Shown here: one piece after another, positions 1-10,268 of the stretch
Position numbering within the stretch: position 1 is the first letter of the stretch
Layout: every line of letters begins with the position of its first letter
NCBI GenBank assembly: GCA_012845835.1
Contig: JABAKD010000016.1
Coordinates: 10,661,007 to 10,725,006, forward strand
Length of the DNA stretch: 64,000 nucleotides
DNA from: Undaria pinnatifida
Lineage: Eukaryota; Sar; Phaeophyceae; Laminariales; Alariaceae
Direction of reading: 5' to 3'
Notes under the pieces: generated by a model
The model's database searches: none
The model's input: the letters and a program-made list of their open reading frames with translations, nothing else
What the model was told of the DNA's origin: nothing
Translations under genes and position numbers: made by a program

Positions 1-545
1 TTGTCGACTCCTCCTTGATGGAAAAAAGGACAGAGGGCCCGCTCTTATCGCGAGCAAACACCGGATCGAGCCTCGCAAAAGATCTCGGTGTTTTAGTGTT
101 GGCCTTCCCACACCTCAAATCGACCGTCACCTCGTGGTCAGAAAAAGTGTTTCGAGGGTCGACCGTCCCACACCTCAAACCGACCGCCACCGCCTGGTCA
201 GGGAGAGGGGGGGATGCACACATACGCGTGAAAAGGCGACGCGCCGTCGCTGCAGCTATATTGTTGCGCGGCGCGTACCTAGAGGGGGAGCGCGCAAAGC
301 GTAGGCTCCCGTGCCATGGTTGATGGGGGCGGCGTTTGGAGCGCGTACCCCCATTGCTGAGTTTATGCCGCGGCTGAGGGAAACGGCGCTGGAAGCGCGG
401 TTCCCGTTGCCGAACTCAGACCATGACCGAGGGGAACGTCGCTGAAAGCGCGCGTTCTCGCCGTCGAAAAAGAAAGAAAGAAGAGAAAAAAAAATACCTG
501 GCTGGAGGAAACCACGCTTGAAGCGCTAGTTTCCGCCGTCGGTAC
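1..545. repeat. short local duplications at left edge
   Basis: Two small repeat blocks are visible. Around 102-210 a segment of about 57 bp with the core CCCACACCTCAAA occurs twice, each copy followed by CGACCG and GGTCAG. Around 370-545 three units of about 40 bp share the pattern GAGG(G/A)AA..GCGCTGGAAGCGC..CCGTCG. No gene was recognised here. The open frames are short and have no familiar motif. Confidence 0.45.
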
Positions 546-1037
546 TACGCCGTGAGAATCGTCCGCAGACGGCGTAGGAGCCCGTGGGCTCTTGACAGAG
601 GCAATCTGTGCTGCATTACTGGACAGGCTAGCAACAGAACACGAGCATCTTCTGAAACCAAAATAGGTACCCCCCGACAGTGTTGTCGACGGTGCCGTAC
701 CGCCGTCGAGCTGTCGATTGCCGTTACGGAATGTGCCAGGTTGGCGCGCAAATTTATTTTTGCCCGGGTTGTGGGCGGCTCCAAAGCGCATTCGAGGAGC
801 GGAAGCGGGGGCAGAAGAGGCGGGCGAGCGCAGGATACCACCATGGTGATCCGACGTGTATGTGGTATCGTTGTGACAGTTTACCTGGCCCTGATCCTGA
901 AGGTGGCAACGATTGACCAGAAAGATGGCGACGATTTTTCTTGTGGTTGTTCGGGCGAGAAGATTTGTCGTCTTGGCGGTAGCAGACCATGCGTGTTTGT
1001 CAACGTCGGTGTGCGTCATCGTCGCCAAGTTGGCCAA
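363..1037 (-). other. open frame downstream of Gag-like remnant, unassigned
   Basis: A 224-codon minus-strand frame lies directly downstream of the Gag-like zinc-knuckle region and overlaps its end. It has no recognised domain. Its middle is rich in Ser, Ala and Arg, and a pyrimidine tract produces a run of Phe. It may be the decayed 3' part of the same retroelement gene, because adjoining frames carry basic stretches like those near a nucleocapsid. Equally it may be chance openness in GC-rich DNA. I assign no function. Confidence 0.2.
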
Positions 1038-3069
1038 GTTCAGGGTTCAAGCAGCCATTCGCAGTAATGAAAGGATGCCTACAATGCTTGAAGGAATGGT
1101 TGCCTTCGTGGCAGTCGAGGCAAAGCCCCCGGTTTTCTCGGAGGGCATCAGCGTGAGGTGAAAGGAGGCCGCTCCAAAGGGGAGGGTCGTCTGTCTTAAA
1201 CGAGGCCTTAACGGCGAAACCTTCTGCATAATGATGCTCTTTTAGTGGCCAGCAGTTCGATGTGTGGTCAAGCCAAGGGTCAGATGAATCATCGATGGGC
1301 ATGACAGTTGAATGATGGCTCGATCCCGTCTGCCACGAAAGCGACTGGGACGGCACTCGGCCCGGGCCGCGCCCATGATCGGCGGGTCGGGCCCCCGACA
1401 GGGCGCATGACCGCGCTCCCGTCAAAGAAACAGGAAGAGAAAAAAAAAAAGTTTCGCCGTTGACGGCAGGTGTCTCATTAGTCACCAAAAGACCGCCACA
1501 TAGCATCCAACGAGATGTACGGCCGCGGGTTTGTTGCCTTCGAACCAGGGTACAACGCAGGCAGGAGAGCCGGAAATTGCTCATTCGCCGCCACCCGAAC
1601 CACCTCCAACACCACATCCGTCTCCGGGGACAAAACACGCTCACTCCCCGTAGCGGTCGGCATGAGTACGCGAAACTCCCGACTGAAATCAGAAAAAGGC
1701 ATGCCGTTACACATTCCAAAAAGTATGCAACTTAGTGTAGCCCTTCTCCGTGTCAACCCCGTCGAAGTGCGTGATCAGCAGACGCAACAGGAGGGTGAAA
1801 GCCTCAGGCCCAGATGCTCCTCCTGCCATGGCTTTTGACACTTTTTGCCTGCTACCACGACCACCTCGCTGTGGTCCGTGCTCGAGGACGAAGACGAGCG
1901 GGAGGAGGTTGACGAGCCGTCCCACGCTGAACGTCCTCTCGCGCCATTCCTCTGCCAGAGCTGCGGCCAACTGCCCCGGTTGTTGGACCGAAGTGGCCCC
2001 CTCGGCGGTGCCCTCAGGCACACCAGCACCCGATGCGCTGTCACCCCCGCGGCGGCGGTGGTGGTCGCCACCCCCACCATTTTTGCCGCCACCCCCACGG
2101 TTGCGGTCCCCGCGGTCGCGACTGTCGCGACATTTTCCCCGGTTTCGTTCTGCCAACTCTTCCTCCGGGGTCCGGCCAAAAGACAGGGTCGGGGTCCTCG
2201 TCGTGGGCTATCAGCAGGGCCTTGACGAGGGCAAGGGTCGGGGCGGCTCTCGTCTGTCTAGCATAGGGCGTACAATCCACGCGAGCCCAGGCCGCTTCCA
2301 TTGAAGACGTCCGCTTGCCGCGACTCCGGCCTCTCTGACGGGAGGAGGGCGTAGGCCCTTTCCACCACCGCGGGTCGCCAACGCTGAGGAGAAGTCTACC
2401 CGCGGTGCAGACGCCATGCACGCGACGATGCCCTTGAAGAAGGCGTCGTTCCCGGGTCGTGGTCGCTGGGATGCGACACCCTGCGGGCGCGACGAAGGCA
2501 AGGGGGCCGCGATAGCTCCCGGCGCAGCCGACGCAACTGACGACTCCCGCGCAGCGGTCTCCGCCTGCTCGATATCTTCGTCAAACCGACGTCAGCGTGC
2601 TATCGTCTGGTTGGCGTCGTCCAGCGCCCGCTGGGCCCGCGCCGCCGCGTATGCCAAGTCCAAGGGGGCGGCATGGGCGCCCCGGTCCCGGGAGCTCTGG
2701 GGGTGGCGCTCTGTCGAGCGCGGAGAGCCCAGGTGGCGGCGGTGGTGCCCTGTCGAGCGCGGGGGGGGCAGCTGGTGGCGCTCCCCCGGGGCTGGCGAGA
2801 GCTGGCGTCGAGACGCCCCCGAGTCCGGTGGGGGTTGGTCCGTCTTCTTCTCAGCGCGAACCAGCGAATCGACCCGCTTGGTTGGTGGGAACGGGTGGAG
2901 GTATGGTGCTCCGTCTTCTGTCTCGTCACCGGAACCCGCCACCGGTGGTTCCCCCCGTCTCGAGTCGCGGCATCTCGAGCGAGCTCTCCCTGTCTCGTGG
3001 GCATCCAGGTTGGGGTGCGTGGAAGACCTCAGCCAGCCCCGAGTAGCCCCCATCGTCACTGGTGGACAT
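1000..3069 (-). pseudogene. degenerate Gag-like gene with CCHC zinc knuckle
   Basis: Successive minus-strand frames read as one broken Gag-type protein. A plausible ATG at 3069-3067 opens an Arg/Ser/Pro-rich N-terminus, and another frame ends in an Ala-rich helix near 2592. A Gly/Arg-rich stretch lies near 2040-2160. Helical segments follow at 1707-1980 and 1478-1740 (for example EFRVLMPTATGSERVL). The end carries CLDCHEGNHSFKHC, a perfect CX2CX4HX4C knuckle at 1081-1122. CCHC knuckles bind RNA in the nucleocapsid of LTR retroelements. At least three frame changes are needed, so this is a pseudogene. No protease, RT or LTR was found beside it, so the element type is unknown. The minus frame is preferred because the knuckle and the preceding predicted helices lie in order. 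Confidence 0.5.
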
Positions 3070-3439
3070 GGTGCCTAGGTGTAGTGAAGGGGGGGGGGGG
3101 GGGGGAAAGGAACGACGCGTGAAGAAGCTATGGAGACAGACAAATTGTTGTGGTGTTCCTGCTCCAAGTAGCGGTATATCTGTGTTTCAGCAAACAGCAA
3201 CAATATGGGCCTTGACTCCGTCCAGCCTCAGTGATGGTAGCAGCCACGTCAACTAGCCCTATAAGAGGAGTACAGCAGTAACAAGGTACCAATCATCATA
3301 ACCGCAACATAAGAGCAGCGCCCAGTCTGACCGTAGGGTATATGGGTAACGCCCGCACGAACCGCAGTACAAGGAGCCAAAACTGGGCAGCACTGACCCT
3401 AACCGCAGTGCAGGGGGTGCAACACAGTAAGGGTATGTC

Positions 3440-4790
3440 TGCAGCCATCGCACTTAAACAGGCATCATTCAACCTAGGCGGGGGGAGGTAGCACAGAAAA
3501 GCGTCGCCCAAAACGCCCACGCTCATCGGACCAAAACAGGCAGCATCTACCCTAGGTGTAGTGTAGGGGTTATCACAATAAAGGTTCGCCCAACACGCCG
3601 ACGCTCATCGCACCAAAACAGGCAGCGTTTAACCTAGGTGTAGCGTGGGGGGTAACACAGTGAAGGGTCGCCCAACACGCCGACACTCATCGCACCAAAA
3701 CGGGCAGCATTTACCCTAGGTGTAGTGTAGGGGTGGGAGCACAGTGTAAGATCGCCCAACACGCTGACACTCATCGCACCAAAACGGGCAGCATTTACCC
3801 TAGGTGTAGTGTAGGGGGGGAGCACAGTGAAAGTCGCCCAACACGCTGACACTCGTCGCACCAAAACAGGCAGCATTTAACCTAGGTGTAGTGTAGAGGT
3901 GGAAGCACAGTGTAAGATCGCCCAACACGCTGACACTCATCGCACCAAAACGGGCAGCATTTACCCTAGGTGTAGTGTAGGGGGGGAGCACAGTGAAAGG
4001 TCACCCAACACGCTGACACTCGTCGCACCAAAACAGGCAGCATTTAACCTAGGTGTAGTGTAGAGGTTGAAGCACAGTGTAAGATCGCCCAACACGCTAA
4101 CACTCATCGCACCAAAACGGGCAGCATTTACCCTAGGTGTAGTGTAGGGGGGGAGCACAGTGAAAGGTCACCCAACACGCTGACACTCGTCGCACCAAAA
4201 CAGGCAGCATTTAACCTAGGTGTAGTGTAGGGGTGGGAGCACAGTGTAAGATCGCCCAACACGCTGACACTCATCGCACCAAAACGGGCAGCATTTACCC
4301 TAGGTGTAGTGTAGGGGGGGAGCACAGTGAAAGGTCGCCCAACACGCTGACGCTCATTGCACCAAAACAGGCAGCATTTAACCTAGGTGTAGTGTAGGGG
4401 TGGAAGCACAGTGTAAGATCGCCCAACACGCTGACACTCATCGCACCAAAACGGGCAGCATTTACCCTAGGTGTAGTGTAGGGGGGGAGCACAGTGAAAG
4501 GTCACCCAACACGCTGACACTCGTCGCACCAAAACAGGCGGCATTTAACCTAGGTGTAGTGTAGGGGTGGGAGCACAGTGTAAGATCGCCCAACACGCTG
4601 ACACTCATCGCACCAAAACAGGCAGCATTTAACCTAGGTGTAGTGTAGAGGTGGAAGCACAGTGTAAGATCGCCCAACACGCTGACACTCATCGCACCAA
4701 AACGGGCAGCATTTACCCTAGGTGTAGTGTAGGGGGGGAGCACAGTGAAGGATCGCGCAGCCAACCGTATAAAAACGGGCAGCATCTGCC
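3440..4790. repeat. satellite array, ~83.5-bp monomer, 167-bp dimer
   Basis: A tandem array has the monomer core CACCAAAAC(A/G)GGCAGCATTTA followed by CCTAGGTGTAGTGTAG. Monomers alternate between two types, one ending in GGGGGGGAGCACAGTG and one in GGGGTGGAAGCACAGTG, so the true period is a 167-bp dimer. Equivalent points fall at 3961, 4128, 4295 and 4462, each 167 bp apart. About 15-16 monomers are present. The central dimers are nearly identical, and the flanks (3290-3440 and 4740-5000) are increasingly divergent. Short minus-strand open frames recur every dimer, but they follow from the repeat and are not evidence of a gene. Confidence 0.85.
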
Positions 4791-6390
4791 CCCACAGTAG
4801 TGTAGTGGGGGGTAGGACAGTATACGTTCGCGCACCAACCGTGTATTAAAAAACGGGCAGTATAACCCCCCCAAACAAGGTAGTTTCCCCCGACCGCACT
4901 GAAGGGGGACGGTCGCGCCTACAGTAGTGCTGATTGCTGCAGTATCACTGCTGTGTTCACAGGTAACGGTAATTTCAACCGCACCAAGATGGGTAGTGTA
5001 GTACCAACACCAGCTGTAGAAAAATGTGCACGCCCACAGTCGAATAGAAAGGCTGTTCGCCCCCAAAGGTACCGCATTAAACGGGCTGTTCTCCACTGCA
5101 CTAGTAAAAACTGTGAAGCGCAGTATCTCCGCGAACTGTGTAGTAAGCGCTCTGTAACGGGCAGTAGCTGTCCGAACATGTGCAGAGAAGAAGAAAAAAA
5201 CATTCCAGCGTAGACCCTAGCAATATCGTGAAGGGCAGCACATGTACCGGCAGGAAGACGGCCTAACGCCCGGACAGCTGAAAAAAAAAATCCGTACCCA
5301 CTCCCACCGATAAAGGGACAGTTACGTTGACAGCAGTGCGGAGTGCCGCACGGTCACAGCTGTGCATATACACAGAAAGTGGTATTATAGTTCCCGCGTA
5401 CCCATGAAGGGGAGAATATAGGGCATCGCACACACCAACAGCCTTGCCCAAAAAAGCCAGCACAGAGTTTCAGCGTTCACTAGGTTCAAGTTCTAGTCAC
5501 GGAGGGGCCAGGACGAAAAAAAAACCTCTCGAATCGAACTTGGAAGGAGCACTCGCACAGCAGTGGGGGGTGTCAGAGCGGCGGTGCTGTAACTGTAGAC
5601 GCTGAGGCAGTGAAGGGTCGAGCTATGTGGTGTATGGGCAGGAGCAAAGTAGGCGGCTTGACTGCTGTACAGTGACTTCTACAGCAGAGAATCCGGCGGT
5701 ATATGGCAGGCATTGACAGCGAGCCCATTGTGCTGCACTGTAGTTGGCACCTCTGCAAAAATGATGGTGGTTGAAGCTACGCGACGGACAGCAGTAGTGG
5801 AACGCTGTTGATCGAGAAAGATCGGAGAGGGGTCCGAGGTGCGCCAAATTCGTAGCTTGTACTAATTTCGGCAGAAAGGGGGCAGCTGCTTGTTCGACGC
5901 ACAAGAATGATCGACGTATGTACTGAAACCCATACGATAACGCGTGTACTGGAAAAATCGCCAAAACGAAAAAGCCCAAACATTCCACGAGCACCGCCTG
6001 TTTCTTCCCAGGTAGATCACAAGGAAGAAGCCCCGACATGAGCTCCTAGAGCACGGTGCCCGTAGTCCAAGGGGGTCCCGCGAAGGACGGTCTGGCACCG
6101 ACAGCAAGGAAGTGCTGGGCGATGGGCTCTCTCAGCGAGCGAAGTCCCCTTCGAATGTCATTCGAAGGGTTGATTCCAGTATGCTTGTCCGTGGCATGTC
6201 GTGCATATGCCTCCGAGCCCCAAAGCGCGAAAAAAAAGTACGAGTCGATGGCCGATCTTGGGGCTTGTGCTGGCAACTCGCGGATATGTGCTGTGCAACA
6301 TGCTGGCAGAGCGCGGAGCAAACAAGTCTGATGGGTGGGGCTCGGGCAGTTCCACTGCGGAGTGGTCTATGACCAGCTGGCGGTGAACTG
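4790..6390. other. no recognisable gene; decayed satellite margin then unique sequence
   Basis: From 4790 to about 5210 fragments of the satellite core (ACGGGCAG, AGTAGTGTAG) recur at irregular spacing, as expected at the decayed edge of an array. From 5210 to 6390 I see short A-runs and open frames under 140 codons on both strands, none with a familiar motif. Nothing further can be supported. Confidence 0.5.
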
Positions 6391-6795
6391 ATGCGGCCAA
6401 AGGCCGGGACGAGGAGTGTGCTCCGAAGAGCAGTGTCGTCCGCCCGTACTCGGAAAGTGTCCTCTGTGTGGTGCGTGCCCAGCAACCAACAGGAGGGACC
6501 AAAATTCGAGACGAGGAGTGTGCTCCGCAGAGCAGTGTCGTCCGCACGTACTTGGAAGGTGTCGTCCGTGTGGTACGTGCGCGGCGACCAACAGGAGGGG
6601 CCCCTGCCATCTCACTGCTGTTGTGGTCGCCGTTGTAGGAGGAAGGGCGCTCCCTCCATTGAGAAGCCACCCGATAAGGAACAGGGGTTGTGGGCTCGAT
6701 GGAAAGCAAAAGCAAAATCGCTACGAAAAAAAAATCGGAGAGACTGGAAGAAAGCTGCCACAATAGCATATCAAGCTCGTCGACGCCACATGTGA
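6391..6795 (+). CDS. hypothetical protein over a ~100-bp tandem duplication
   Basis: This is a 134-codon plus-strand frame. Residues 5-70 come from two copies of a ~100-bp repeat (6408-6500 and 6508-6605), giving two RSVLRRAVSSART modules. The C-terminus is strongly basic (ARWKAKAKSLRKKNRRDWKK) and could bind nucleic acid. The overlapping plus frame at 6416 is Cys-rich, with paired CPLCGAC and CRPCGTC modules. The minus strand is open over 249 codons (6158-6907). Which frame, if any, is coding cannot be settled from sequence alone. No known family was recognised. Confidence 0.2.
   Translation: MRPKAGTRSVLRRAVSSARTRKVSSVWCVPSNQQEGPKFETRSVLRRAVSSARTWKVSSVWYVRGDQQEGPLPSHCCCGRRCRRKGAPSIEKPPDKEQGLWARWKAKAKSLRKKNRRDWKKAATIAYQARRRHM
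6408..6605. repeat. two-copy tandem duplication (~100 bp)
   Basis: Two adjacent copies share GACGAGGAGTGTGCTCCG, AGAGCAGTGTCGTCCGC and CCAACAGGAGGG. They differ by scattered substitutions, and the second copy starts near 6508. Both copies stay open in several frames. Confidence 0.8.
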
Positions 6796-7069
6796 AATTA
6801 ATAGGTGGGGGACACAGAGTGCCCCCTGCAGGTCTGCCAATTGAGCAGGTCCTCGGAGAGTACTCACTTTCGTTCCTTCGTAGAGATGTAGCTTTATTCG
6901 TTTCCACCAGAGTCCGGGATAGCTTCTGAGATCGGAGGCGCGTGCCTCCGATCTAATTCCTAACTTCCCCGAATATAAACCGCCAACCTTATCATACGAA
7001 ACCCATCCAAATGATCTCAAATCGGATACCTACAGGCCTTTCGAGGCCGTATCTTAACATACATGTATA

Positions 7070-8115
7070 AGGTGCTCTAATGGGTCTCCCATGAGCCTGT
7101 TATGGGACTTCCATCTCCCATGGCATTTCCATGGGATTATAACGATCCCATAATACTGTCGTCGGATTCCAATAGGACTATAGTACTGGCCCGTGGATCA
7201 TAAATTGGCTCCCATGGAGGTGTATGCTTACATGGGTTCTCGTGGGTCTCCCATGTGGCTCCCATTCGGATCCCGTTGGATATTGCGGGTTTGTAGCGCT
7301 GGATCACGGGTATTCTATGGGGCTGTAATGTAGTTGCCATGAGGGTGGCATTCTTGGCCGGGGATTTCTCATGGGGCTCACAAGCGTTTACAATGCTCTA
7401 ACATGTCTCCCATTGTCCCGGTTTTCTTCCCTGGGTCTCCCATGGGTGTCCCATGCGTCTTGCGTGGGATATCCATGGCATTATTCTGCTACCATCGGAC
7501 CTCGATAAAGCCCCCGAAAAACGTTATAGCGCCGGCGTGTAGGTCTTCGATGAGAATCGCATAAGATCCCTATGGAGCTTCCATTGGGTCTTCGATGAGA
7601 CTCGCAGATAGATGCCCCAACTGGTCTACCATGAGCCTCTTATGGGATTGTCATGATATGATGATGCTCGCATGGCACTCCCATGGGACTCTCATGGCTT
7701 TATAACGCTGGCCCATGGGTCACCTGTGGGGCTAGTATGGTGCTCAAATGCGTCTGCGGTGCTCCTATTGCTCTCCCGTGGGTCTCCCACGACAACCCGA
7801 TGGGCCTTTCGCGGGCAAGCCATGGAATCGGGTTGAGAGGACGGAACACCGATGGAACCCATGGAATTGCCCCGGGAATCCGATGGGAAGATGTGGAACA
7901 CCTCTGAAAGTCTCACGGGAACCCGAAGGTCTCCAGCCCTCGGACCTCCATGGGTTCGTTGATATGACCCATTGTTCTCCCCTGTGAATCCTATTATTAA
8001 TAGTAATACGCTCTAACATATTGTTGATCTCTAATGGGTCTCCCGTGGGTCTGTCTGCGATGTATCTCCGATGGGTTTCCCATGAGTCTTCGCCGGGTCT
8101 CCCATGGGACAGGCG
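7070..8115. repeat. 1-kb degenerate array of TGGGTCTCCCATGG-type motifs
   Basis: The block is packed with variants of GGTCTCCCATG(G/T)G, CCCATGGG and their complements, at short irregular spacing. Because CCCATGGG is its own complement, the pattern reads alike on both strands and could form many small hairpins. The open frames inside (for example 7683-7907) are products of the motif. It looks like an old simple-sequence or minisatellite expansion that has decayed. Confidence 0.6.
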
Positions 8116-8235
8116 ACGACTTTTTGATCCCTTCACCGACGGTACAGATTCAATATTTACCTTGACTGATGCCAAGAAACTACGTTCTAGTGTGTAACGA
8201 TCGGTCTTATACCCTTCACCGCTGGGTGTTTTCCC

Positions 8236-8535
8236 TTGGCTGACCATCTCCTGTCATCCTCGATTATCACTCAACCTTGCCGCTCGTCCGGCTTCTCTGT
8301 TCGTCTCACCCCCACCGCCGCGGGTTCGCATTTTTTCCTTGATCAGTTCGATAAAGAAGGGCCGGACGATAGTAATGTCGCCAATCAAGTCTTGGCAGAA
8401 AACAGTTTGGACTTGTACGAGAAGTTGATGGATGCCCCCACCGGCGCCGCCGTCATCGCGAGACCGACGGCCGCGTGTGAGAGGAAATTGGACACGAAAA
8501 CGGAAGATATGTCAGCGCAGCTAGGCACCCTCTAG
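8236..8535 (+). CDS. hypothetical protein, 99 codons
   Basis: This is an ATG-started frame of 99 codons. The middle section (residues 30-65, including FFLDQFDKEGPDDSNVANQV and a following Leu-rich segment) has ordinary protein-like composition, unlike the repeats around it. No domain was recognised, and there is no signal peptide or membrane segment. It sits between the CCCATGGG block and a GCAGCTGGGC-motif stretch. It could be an exon remnant or a fragment of an element's gene. Confidence is low because it is short and isolated. Confidence 0.25.
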   Translation: MADHLLSSSIITQPCRSSGFSVRLTPTAAGSHFFLDQFDKEGPDDSNVANQVLAENSLDLYEKLMDAPTGAAVIARPTAACERKLDTKTEDMSAQLGTL

Positions 8536-9097
8536 TAAAACGGGGGTATGTGCTGCTTTGCCACCGCTGAGCCAAACGATGGTAGCTCAGCTGGGCGCCC
8601 TCTAAGACGGGAGGGGGGGGTTGTTTAAGCACAACTGAGCGGTGATATTTTGTATCGTCTACGCGTTTCCCCTTTGAAGTCGCCAAGGGTCGATATGTGG
8701 ATGTTACCTGTAACGTGTGGCGCAGCTAAACGCTATCCACGATGGGGAGATAAATCAGCACAGCTGGGCGTGGGGATTGGGGGTTGGCACAGCTGGGCGT
8801 AGATATGTGAGCGCAGCTGGGCGGGTGCTTTTGAAGTATGCTCTGCGGCGTAGCGCAGCTGCGTTGCTATTAATAGTGTCTGTGGTAGACCGATGCTACA
8901 GTCAAGGGGTGCACCCACGAAAACATATACGAGCCGCAACGGGGAATCTTTTCCAAGAGACTAACTCTGTGTTGTGTGCTGTCTTCAGCTGCTGTCGCAT
9001 AGCAGTAGTACATAAAACATGAGACGGGGAATCATTTCTAGTGGTCCACCCAAACCTATTGTGTCACGCCGAATGAATGCACATATATTCCAAAAAT
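8500..9097. repeat. scattered GCGCAGCTGGGCG motifs, no gene
   Basis: Variants of GCGCAGCT(G/A)GGCG recur about six times between 8515 and 8870 at uneven spacing, as in a decayed minisatellite. From 8880 to the start of family B I see nothing that can be called a gene. Confidence 0.4.
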
Positions 9098-9119
9098 AAT
9101 TATACACTCCAGCTGTGAG
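9098..9119 (+). repeat. left stump of dispersed repeat B, split by copia 1
   Basis: The sequence ending CACTCCAGCTGTGAG is the 5' edge of family B. It resumes with GTGAGATCGAAG at 15698 on the far side of the copia element, so the element landed inside this older repeat. Confidence 0.8.
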
Positions 9120-9911
9120 TATTCAGGTATAGTCGTTACACCCTTGACAGGTGGTCGCACAGGCGGGCACAGGCAGCAGCATGCTGCCATGCTGATGTTG
9201 GACAAAGATGATCCACCGATGATAAAAACCCAGAAGAGTGATGTTTTGTAGAAGGGCCGCTTGTTGGGTAATCAAACTTAGAGAACAATAGACATCTGAG
9301 GCTAGAGGTGGTGGTGAGAGGAGTGAGAGAGGGTGGGGCACGCCCGCGCTCTCTCTCTCGTAGCTACGTACTCAGACGCCGCTCGTTCGTTTGCTACAAC
9401 AATAGTACTTGAAGGACCCCCTGTACAAAAACAAACAAACAACAACAACTCGTCGGGGTCCTCAAAAGAACTGGTCGTAGTTACGCCGCATTTTAGTCGA
9501 ACCGTAACTTAACACACCGTGTTTTTTCTATTGCTGCCTAAAACATCACCGATGCTACTACTGTTGTGCTCGGCTACTGCAACACGCTATTGACGACCCA
9601 GTGCTACCTACGTTGGCCGACGAATAGCGGTTAGCCGATCCCAGTTCTGGCATGGTCGTAGCTCGTGTAAACTTGCTTCTTGACTCGTCGCGATCCCGAA
9701 GCTACCGAGTGGTACTTCGTTACGTATCGTGACTGCTGCTCCCTGTTTACAGCAGTATTACAGTAGTGCTGCGTACTGCTTCCCCCGGCTACAGCTACCT
9801 GCTCTCCTTTGCTATAGCAGTACTGGTGCTAACTACTGCTGCCCCAGGCAACAGCAGTGGCGATGAACATTAATCAGAGATGTAGGTGTTCACGCCCTAA
9901 TATCTTCAACA
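9120..9911 (-). repeat. 3' LTR of copia 1
   Basis: This 792-bp terminal repeat nearly matches 14530-15697 once the inserted TRIM is ignored. On the minus strand it starts TGTTGAAGATATTAGGG and ends near CCTGAATA. It contains the CTACTGCTGC-type simple stretches seen in both copies. Confidence 0.9.
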
Positions 9912-9924
9912 CTCCCCCTTAATG
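9912..9924 (-). other. polypurine tract of copia 1
   Basis: Read on the minus strand, ATTAAGGGGGAG lies immediately before the TGTTGAAG start of the 3' LTR. This is the expected plus-strand primer site for an LTR element and confirms the minus-strand orientation. Confidence 0.8.
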
Positions 9925-10268
9925 GAAATCGCACTGCTGTGGGCACTGAAGCACCAACTAATGTTAACCCTGTCGATTGTCGATACTCGTTTTAAGTGTC
10001 TACGAAGTCAAGTAAGCGAAAGCAAACTTCTAAACTATACTGGCTGTAGCTCCAACATCTTCCCGATCATCAACTAAACGCCGTCGTAACTAGGGCTCTG
10101 CCCGGTAATCAAACGACCATCGACGTCGTGAAACAGGGTCCAAACAAGCATACCGCACAGTAAAATGTATGTATTCCAAGACCGCTCATGGTCCTATAAA
10201 AGTCAAACAAATGATGCCTACCGCCTTTGTCGCACCAGGAGCGCCTCCGTGCTGCTTCCAGATTGTCC

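Noticed and set aside
3634-4785. Repeated minus-strand ORFs encoding LPPYTTPRVNAARFGAMSVS units
   Set aside because: They recur with the satellite period and reflect lack of stops in the monomer, not a gene.
3440-4790. CRISPR-like regular repeats
   Set aside because: Monomers are contiguous without unique spacers, and the DNA is eukaryotic.
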